From: Bordetella genomosp. 13
GTDB lineage: Bacteria > Pseudomonadota > Gammaproteobacteria > Burkholderiales > Burkholderiaceae_B
Direction: 5' to 3'
Length of the DNA stretch: 64,000 nt
Assembly (NCBI RefSeq): GCF_007679965.1
Contig: NZ_VEHL01000003.1
Location: 496,001-560,000 of the forward strand
The notes under the pieces were generated by a model, which saw only the letters and a program-made list of their open reading frames with translations, did not search any database and was not told the origin of the DNA. Below are positions 58,610-64,000 of this stretch, one piece after another. Each line of letters begins with the position of its first letter. Position 1 is the first letter of the stretch. A program made the position numbers and the translations under genes.

Positions 58610-61318
58610 ATGTCCTCTCACGCCCAGGCCGGCGCCCTAGCGGCCGCCAATGACGACGATACCCTCGAGACCCAGGAATGGCTGGAAGCGCTTTCGGCCG
58701 TGCTGGACCGCGAAGGCCCTGAGCGTGCGCATTATCTGCTGGAACGCCTGGTCGACCTGGCCCGCCGTTCGGGCGCGCACATCCCGTTCTCGCCCAACAC
58801 GGCCTACCTGAACACCATCCCCACGGCCCTGCAGCCGGCGCATCCGGGCAACCTCGAACTGGAAACCCGCATCCGTTCGTACGTGCGCTGGAACGCCATG
58901 GCCATGGTGGTCAAGGCCAACAAGCACAATCCGGCCGACGGCGGCGACCTGGGCGGCCACATCGCGTCGTTCGCCTCGCTGGCCACCATGATCGGCTGCG
59001 GCCAGAACCACTTCTGGCACGCCGAGAGCGAAGGCCACGGCGGCGACCTGGTCTACTTCCAGGGCCACACCTCGCCCGGCATGTATGGCCGCGCCTATCT
59101 CGAAGGCCGCCTGACCGAAGAGCAGCTGAACCACTTCCGCCAGGAAGTCGACGGCAAGGGCCTGCCGTCCTATCCGCATCCGAAGCTGATGCCGGAATTC
59201 TGGCAATTTCCCACGGTGTCGATGGGCCTGGGCCCCCTGATGGCCATCTACCAGGCGCGCTTCCTGAAGTACCTGCACGCCCGCGGCATCGCCGACACCA
59301 GCAAGCGCAAGGTGTGGGTCTTCTGCGGCGACGGTGAAATGGACGAACCCGAGTCGCTGGGCGCCATCGCCCTGGCGGCCCGCGAGAAGCTCGACAACCT
59401 GATCTTCGTCATCAACTGCAACCTGCAGCGCCTGGACGGCCCGGTGCGCGGCAACGGCAAGATCATCCAGGAGCTGGAAGGCGACTTCCGCGGTTCGGGC
59501 TGGAACGTGATCAAGCTGATCTGGGGCGGCTATTGGGATCCGCTGCTGGCGCACGACAAGGAAGGCATCCTGCGCAAGATCATGGAAGAGACCGTCGACG
59601 GCGAGTACCAGGCGTACAAGGCCAACGACGGCAAGTTCGTGCGCGAACACTTCTTCGGCAAGCACCCCAAGCTGCTGGAGGCCGTCTCGCGCATGAGCGA
59701 CGAGGACATCTGGCGCCTGAACCGCGGCGGCCACGACCCCCACAAGGTGTACGCGGCCTTCGACGCGGCCTCCAACACCACCGGCCAGCCCACCGTCATC
59801 CTGGCCAAGACCATCAAGGGCTACGGCATGGGCCAGGTCGGCCAGGCCAAGAACCCCACCCACCAGCAGAAGAAGCTGGAGCTCGAGTCGATCCGCGAAT
59901 TCCGCGACCGCTTCGCCATCCCGATCCCCGACGACCAGCTCGAGAAGCTGCCGTACTTCAAGCCGGCCGAGGATTCGCCCGAGATGAAGTACCTGCACGA
60001 GCGCCGCAAGGCCCTGGGCGGCTACCTGCCCAAGCGCCGCGTCAAGGCCGACGAGCAGCTCAAGGCGCCGGCGCTGGAGGCTTTCAAGGCCACGCTGGAG
60101 CCCACCTCGGAAGGCCGCGAGATCTCGACCACGCAAGCCTTCGTGCGCGTGCTGAACACCATCCTGCGCGACAAGCAGGTCGGTCCGCGCGTCGTGCCCA
60201 TCCTGGCCGACGAGTCGCGCACCTTCGGCATGGAAGGCCTGTTCCGCCAGATCGGCATCTACGCCCCGGAAGGCCAGAAGTACACCCCGGTCGATAAAGA
60301 CCAGGTCATGTACTACAAGGAGTCCGCCGACGGCCAGTTGCTGCAGGAAGGCATCAACGAAGCGGGCGCGATGAGCTCGTGGATCGCGGCGGCCACGTCG
60401 TACTCCACGAACAACCGCATCATGATCCCGTTCTTCATCTACTACTCGATGTTCGGGTTCCAGCGCATCGGCGACCTGGCCTGGGCCGCCGGCGACATGC
60501 AGGCGCGCGGCTTCCTGCTGGGCGGCACTGCGGGGCGCACCACGCTCAACGGCGAGGGCCTGCAGCACGAGGACGGCCACAGCCACCTGCTGTCGTCGAC
60601 CATCCCGAACTGCGTCTCCTACGACCCCACCTTCGCGCACGAGCTGGCCGTCATCATCCAGCATGGCCTGAAGCGCATGGTCGAGGACCAGGAGAACGTG
60701 TACTACTACCTGACCGTGATGAACGAGAACTACCCGCAGCCGGGCCTGACCGCCGGCGACGAGGAAGGCATCATCCGCGGCATGTACAAGCTGAAGTCGC
60801 ACGGCAATGGCAAGAACCGCGTGCAGCTGATGGGCTCGGGCACGATCCTGCGCGAAGTCATGGCCGCCCAGGAACTGCTGGAAGCCGACTGGGGCGTGGC
60901 CTCGGACGTCTGGAGCGTCACCAGCTTCACCGAGCTGCGCCGCAACGGCCTGGACGCCGACCGCCACAACCTGCTGAACCCGGAAGACAAGGCGCCGCAG
61001 GTGCCGTACGTCACGCAGCAGCTGCAGGGCACGGAAGGCCCGATCATCGCCTCGACCGACTACATGAAGCTGTTCGCGGACCAGATCCGTCCGTTCGTGC
61101 CGGCCGGCCGCGCCTACCGCGTGCTGGGCACCGACGGCTTCGGCCGTTCCGACTTCCGCAGCAAGCTGCGCGAGCACTTCGAGGTCGATCGCCACTTCGT
61201 GGTCCTGGCCGCGCTGCGCGCCCTGGCCGACGAAGGCAAGGTGCCCACGTCCAAGGTCGCGGAAGCCATCAAGAAGTACGGCATCAATCCCGCCAAAGCC
61301 AATCCGCAATACGCCTGA
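58610..61318 (+). CDS. aceE: Pyruvate dehydrogenase E1 component, homodimeric type
   Basis: A 902-residue thiamine diphosphate enzyme starting at ATG 58610 after an AGGAGA ribosome site. It has the single-chain AceE layout: LETRIRSYVRWNAMAMVVKA, the HAESEGHGGDLVYFQGHTSP active-site region, the ThDP motif GDGEMDEPESLGAIALAARE ending in NCNLQRLDG, and C-terminal QHEDGHSHLLSSTIPNCVSY. It decarboxylates pyruvate and transfers the acetyl group to lipoyl-E2. First gene of the aceE-aceF-lpdA operon; aceF follows after 10 bases. Confidence 0.97.
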   Translation: MSSHAQAGALAAANDDDTLETQEWLEALSAVLDREGPERAHYLLERLVDLARRSGAHIPFSPNTAYLNTIPTALQPAHPGNLELETRIRSYVRWNAMAMVVKANKHNPADGGDLGGHIASFASLATMIGCGQNHFWHAESEGHGGDLVYFQGHTSPGMYGRAYLEGRLTEEQLNHFRQEVDGKGLPSYPHPKLMPEFWQFPTVSMGLGPLMAIYQARFLKYLHARGIADTSKRKVWVFCGDGEMDEPESLGAIALAAREKLDNLIFVINCNLQRLDGPVRGNGKIIQELEGDFRGSGWNVIKLIWGGYWDPLLAHDKEGILRKIMEETVDGEYQAYKANDGKFVREHFFGKHPKLLEAVSRMSDEDIWRLNRGGHDPHKVYAAFDAASNTTGQPTVILAKTIKGYGMGQVGQAKNPTHQQKKLELESIREFRDRFAIPIPDDQLEKLPYFKPAEDSPEMKYLHERRKALGGYLPKRRVKADEQLKAPALEAFKATLEPTSEGREISTTQAFVRVLNTILRDKQVGPRVVPILADESRTFGMEGLFRQIGIYAPEGQKYTPVDKDQVMYYKESADGQLLQEGINEAGAMSSWIAAATSYSTNNRIMIPFFIYYSMFGFQRIGDLAWAAGDMQARGFLLGGTAGRTTLNGEGLQHEDGHSHLLSSTIPNCVSYDPTFAHELAVIIQHGLKRMVEDQENVYYYLTVMNENYPQPGLTAGDEEGIIRGMYKLKSHGNGKNRVQLMGSGTILREVMAAQELLEADWGVASDVWSVTSFTELRRNGLDADRHNLLNPEDKAPQVPYVTQQLQGTEGPIIASTDYMKLFADQIRPFVPAGRAYRVLGTDGFGRSDFRSKLREHFEVDRHFVVLAALRALADEGKVPTSKVAEAIKKYGINPAKANPQYA

Positions 61319-61328
61319 GGGTAGACAG

Positions 61329-63077
61329 ATGAGCAATCTCGTGGAAATCAAGATTCCCGACATCGGCGACTTCAAGGAAGTGGAAGTCATCGAGGTGCTG
61401 GTGGCCGAAGGCGACACGATCAAGGCCGAGCAGAGCCTGATCACCGTGGAATCCGACAAGGCCTCGATGGAAATCCCGGCCTCGCAGGGCGGGGTGGTGA
61501 AGTCGGTCAAGGTCAAGGTCGGCGAGAAGGTCGCCGAGGGCACCGTGATCGTCGAGATCGAAGCGGGCGAGGGCGCCGGTTCGGGCGATGCCAAGCCGGC
61601 CGAGGGCAAGTCCGAAGCCAAGGCCGACGCGCCCAAGGCCGAGGCCAAGGAAGCCGCGCCCGCCAAGGCCGCCGAGCCCGCCCAGGAAGAATCGTCGGGC
61701 GGCGCGTCCGGTCCCGTCGACATCGAAGTGCCGGACATCGGCGACTTCAAGGAAGTGGAAGTCATCGAGGTGCTGGTCGCCGAGGGCGACACGGTCAAGG
61801 CCGAGCAGAGCCTGATCACCGTCGAATCCGACAAGGCTTCGATGGAGATCCCGGCCTCGCAGGGCGGCGTGGTCAAGTCGGTCAAGGTCAAGGTCGGCGA
61901 CAAGGTCGCCAAGGGCACCGTGATCGTCGTGGTTGAAGGCCAGGGCGGCGGCGCCGCCAAGCCGGCCGCGGCCAAGGAAGAGAAGGCGGCCGGCTACGGC
62001 GCGGCCGGCAACGGCGCGGCCGGCAACGGTGCCGCTGCCGCCGAGGCGCCCAAGGCGCAGGCTGCCGCGCCCGCGCCGGCCAAGTCCGCCGACGCGGCGC
62101 AGGCCCCGGCCCCCGCCAACGCCGTCGAGGACGCCGGCCTGCCGCCGGGCAAGCTGCCGCACGCCTCGCCGTCGGTGCGCAAGTTCGCCCGCGAGCTGGG
62201 CGTGAACCTCAGCCGCGTGCAGGGCACCGGCCCCAAGAACCGCATCACGGCCGATGACGTGCGCGGCTTCGTGAAGCAGGCGCTGGTGTCCGGCTCGGGC
62301 GCCGGCCAGGCCGCCGCCGCGGGCGGTTCGGCCGACGGCGCCGCGCTGGGCCTGCTGCCGTGGCCCAAGATCGACTTCACCAAGTTCGGTCCGATCGAAG
62401 CCAAGCCGCTGTCGCGCATCAAGAAGATTTCGGGTGCGAACCTGCACCGCAACTGGGTCATGATCCCGCACGTCACCAACAACGACGAAGCAGACATCAC
62501 CGACCTGGAAGCCCTGCGCGTGCAGCTGAACAAGGAGAACGAGAAGTCGGGCGTGAAGGTCACCATGCTGGCCTTCGTCATCAAGGCCGTCGTGGCGGCC
62601 CTGAAGAAATTCCCCGAGTTCAACGCCTCGCTGGATGGCGACACGCTCGTCTACAAGCAGTATTTCCACATCGGGTTCGCCGCCGACACGCCCAACGGGC
62701 TGGTGGTGCCCGTGGTGCGCGACGCCGACAAGAAGGGCATCTTCGACCTGGCGCGCGAGACCTCCGAACTGGCCAAGAAGGCGCGCGACGGCAAGATCTC
62801 GCCCGCCGACATGCAGGGCGGCTGCTTCTCGATCTCGTCCCTGGGCGGCATCGGCGGCACGCACTTCACGCCCATCATCAACGCGCCCGAAGTCGCCATC
62901 CTCGGCCTGTCGCGCTCGGCGCAGAAGCCGGTGTGGGACGGCAAGCAGTTCGTGCCTCGCCTGACCCTGCCGCTGTCGCTGTCCTATGACCACCGCGTCA
63001 TCGACGGCGCCTCGGCCGCGCGCTTCAACGCGTACCTGGGCCAGTTGCTGGCCGACTTCCGCCGCATCGCGCTGTAA
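61329..63077 (+). CDS. aceF: Pyruvate dehydrogenase E2 (dihydrolipoyl acetyltransferase), two lipoyl domains
   Basis: A 582-residue acyltransferase. Two nearly identical lipoyl domains (lipoyl-Lys 44 and 169, each in [10 protein letters not shown]) are joined by Ala/Lys/Pro/Glu-rich linkers. The peripheral subunit-binding domain has ASPSVRKFARELGVNLSRVQ (about residues 277-310). The catalytic domain ends with the active site SLSYDHRVIDGASAARF (His-x3-Asp-Gly). A GAAG/Gly-Asn-Ala repeat linker (GYGAAGNGAAGNGAAA) follows domain 2. It forms the complex core; lpdA follows after 12 bases. Confidence 0.97.
   Translation: MSNLVEIKIPDIGDFKEVEVIEVLVAEGDTIKAEQSLITVESDKASMEIPASQGGVVKSVKVKVGEKVAEGTVIVEIEAGEGAGSGDAKPAEGKSEAKADAPKAEAKEAAPAKAAEPAQEESSGGASGPVDIEVPDIGDFKEVEVIEVLVAEGDTVKAEQSLITVESDKASMEIPASQGGVVKSVKVKVGDKVAKGTVIVVVEGQGGGAAKPAAAKEEKAAGYGAAGNGAAGNGAAAAEAPKAQAAAPAPAKSADAAQAPAPANAVEDAGLPPGKLPHASPSVRKFARELGVNLSRVQGTGPKNRITADDVRGFVKQALVSGSGAGQAAAAGGSADGAALGLLPWPKIDFTKFGPIEAKPLSRIKKISGANLHRNWVMIPHVTNNDEADITDLEALRVQLNKENEKSGVKVTMLAFVIKAVVAALKKFPEFNASLDGDTLVYKQYFHIGFAADTPNGLVVPVVRDADKKGIFDLARETSELAKKARDGKISPADMQGGCFSISSLGGIGGTHFTPIINAPEVAILGLSRSAQKPVWDGKQFVPRLTLPLSLSYDHRVIDGASAARFNAYLGQLLADFRRIAL
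61338..61562 (+). repeat. Lipoyl-domain coding repeat, copy 1
   Basis: First of three highly similar stretches of about 220 bases encoding lipoyl domains. All three share long exact runs, for example the segment beginning ACATCGGCGACTTCAAGGAA. Confidence 0.8.
61716..61940 (+). repeat. Lipoyl-domain coding repeat, copy 2
   Basis: Second copy, within aceF, about 380 bases after the first. The same exact core recurs, with a few synonymous changes. Confidence 0.8.
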
Positions 63078-63089
63078 ACCGGAGAGACC

Positions 63090-64000
63090 ATGAGCAAACT
63101 CACGGAAATCAAGGTTCCGGACATCGGCGACTTCAAGGAAGTGGAAGTCATCGAAGTGCTGGTGGCCGAAGGCGACACGATCAAGGCCGAGCAGAGCCTG
63201 ATCACCGTCGAATCCGACAAGGCCTCGATGGAGATCCCGGCCTCGCAGGGCGGGGTGGTCAAGTCCGTCAAGGTCAAGGTGGGCGACAAGGTCGGCGAAG
63301 GCAGCGTGGTGGTCGAGGTCGAAGCGTCCGAAGCCTCCGGCGGCGCCGATGCCAAGCCGGCCGCCAAGGCCGAGGCCAAGCAGGAAGCGGCGACGGCCGC
63401 CGCCGCCAAGGCGGATGCCAAGCCTGCCGACGCCGCGCCGGCCGCTGCCGCGAAATCGTCCGCCCCGGCCCCCGCGGCCGCGCGCTACGACGGTTCGGCC
63501 GATGTCGAATGCGACGTGTTGGTGCTGGGCGCCGGCCCCGGCGGCTATTCGGCCGCCTTCCGCGCGGCTGACCTGGGCCTGTCCACGGTGCTGGTCGAAC
63601 GCTATGCCACCTTGGGCGGCGTGTGCCTGAACGTGGGCTGCATTCCTTCCAAGGCGCTGCTGCACAACGCCGCCGTCGTCGACGAGGCGCGCGCGCTGGC
63701 CGCCCACGGCATCAGCTTCGGCGAACCCCAGATCGACCTGGACAAGCTGCGCGGCTACAAGGACAGCGTGGTCGGCAAGCTGACCGGCGGCCTGGCCGGC
63801 ATGGCTCGCGCGCGCAAGGTCACCGTGGTGACGGGCGTGGGCGAGTTCGCCGACCCCCATCACCTGACGGTGAAGGCGGCCGACGGCAAAACGCAGACCA
63901 TCCGCTTCAAGAACGCCATCATCGCCGCTGGCAGCCAGTCGGTGAAGCTGCCGTTCCTGCCGCAGGATGACCGCATCGTCGACTCCACCGGCGCGCTGGA
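63090..64000 (+). CDS. lpdA: Dihydrolipoamide dehydrogenase with N-terminal lipoyl domain (3' truncated)
   Basis: The gene runs off the window end; about 303 residues are visible. Unlike typical E3, it starts with a lipoyl domain (Lys44 in [10 protein letters not shown]) and an Ala/Lys-rich linker (to about residue 135), as known in Neisseria and other betaproteobacteria. The flavoprotein part begins [20 protein letters not shown] (FAD site), then the redox disulphide [16 protein letters not shown] and a later [13 protein letters not shown]. It reoxidises dihydrolipoamide using NAD+. GGAGAG precedes the ATG by about four bases. Confidence 0.96.
   Translation, partial: MSKLTEIKVPDIGDFKEVEVIEVLVAEGDTIKAEQSLITVESDKASMEIPASQGGVVKSVKVKVGDKVGEGSVVVEVEASEASGGADAKPAAKAEAKQEAATAAAAKADAKPADAAPAAAAKSSAPAPAAARYDGSADVECDVLVLGAGPGGYSAAFRAADLGLSTVLVERYATLGGVCLNVGCIPSKALLHNAAVVDEARALAAHGISFGEPQIDLDKLRGYKDSVVGKLTGGLAGMARARKVTVVTGVGEFADPHHLTVKAADGKTQTIRFKNAIIAAGSQSVKLPFLPQDDRIVDSTGAL
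63099..63323 (+). repeat. Lipoyl-domain coding repeat, copy 3
   Basis: Third copy, at the 5' end of lpdA, almost identical in protein sequence to copies 1 and 2. It suggests duplication followed by gene conversion within the operon. Confidence 0.8.

Noticed and set aside
58637..61975. Open frame of about 1100 codons antisense to aceE and aceF
   Set aside because: Composition is that of a frame shadow, and the plus strand carries unmistakable AceE and AceF.
61284..63863. 859-codon Gly/Arg-rich frame antisense to aceF/lpdA
   Set aside because: Its apparent repeats are the reverse complement of the lipoyl-domain repeats.

Overview
The window is about two-thirds G+C with dense, mostly tight operons. 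It carries a Bug-family tricarboxylate-binding protein gene, a pyruvate dehydrogenase operon whose E3 subunit has its own lipoyl domain, and a nadE-glnB pair. Together these point to a betaproteobacterium of the order Burkholderiales, most likely an Alcaligenaceae (Bordetella/Achromobacter-like). The species cannot be fixed from the sequence alone. I found no tRNA, rRNA, CRISPR array, transposase, integrase or phage gene, so this is chromosomal backbone with a few accessory spots.

Layout. 1-6.3 kb: 3' end of a Bug-type solute-binding protein gene, an EAL phosphodiesterase, a LysR regulator, a SelW-like thioredoxin-fold protein and a polar amino acid ABC transporter (binding protein, permease, ATPase). 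6.4-9.6 kb: a Cd/Zn/Pb P-type ATPase with a histidine-rich N-terminus, divergent from its MerR/CadR-type regulator across a classic 19-bp-spacer promoter. 9.7-14.2 kb: nitroreductase, argH, nadE, glnB. 14.4-25.9 kb: a type II secretion system (T2SS) in three blocks: gspF alone, gspDE, and gspC-G-H-I-J-K-L-M-N on the opposite strand. No prepilin peptidase (gspO) gene is present. 26.2-30.7 kb: a phosphodiesterase-fold lipoprotein with a LamG-like domain, a tiny lipoprotein, and a Tat-dependent phospholipase C, all plausible clients of the neighbouring T2SS. 30.8-38.9 kb: a LysR regulator divergent from a gamma-glutamyltransferase-family enzyme and a complete Dpp/Gsi-type peptide ABC transporter, which looks like an import-then-hydrolyse unit for gamma-glutamyl compounds such as glutathione. 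39-43.9 kb: LysE-type exporter, yaeQ, a B12-type radical SAM protein, ubiC, and an RsuA/RluF-type pseudouridine synthase. 44.3-50.6 kb: a full RND efflux pump (adaptor, pump, outer-membrane channel) and a small GlsB/YeaQ-type membrane protein. 50.8-52.8 kb: an SCO-type copper chaperone, then a low-G+C two-gene cassette of unknown function whose second product carries an HEPN-like R-x4-H motif. 52.8-58.3 kb: M3 oligopeptidase, and a translationally coupled sensor kinase/response regulator/folD operon. 58.6-64 kb: aceE, aceF and the start of lpdA (pyruvate dehydrogenase complex).

The most interesting leads are the HEPN-like pair at 51.6-52.75 kb, the SPOR-like tail on GspD, the T2SS-adjacent secreted phospholipase with a phosphodiesterase-fold lipoprotein lacking a key metal ligand, the near-perfect palindrome between the sensor kinase and aceE, and a probable leaderless argH transcript. 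Coordinates are read directly from the sequence. Family names rest on motifs recognised by eye, without database searches.
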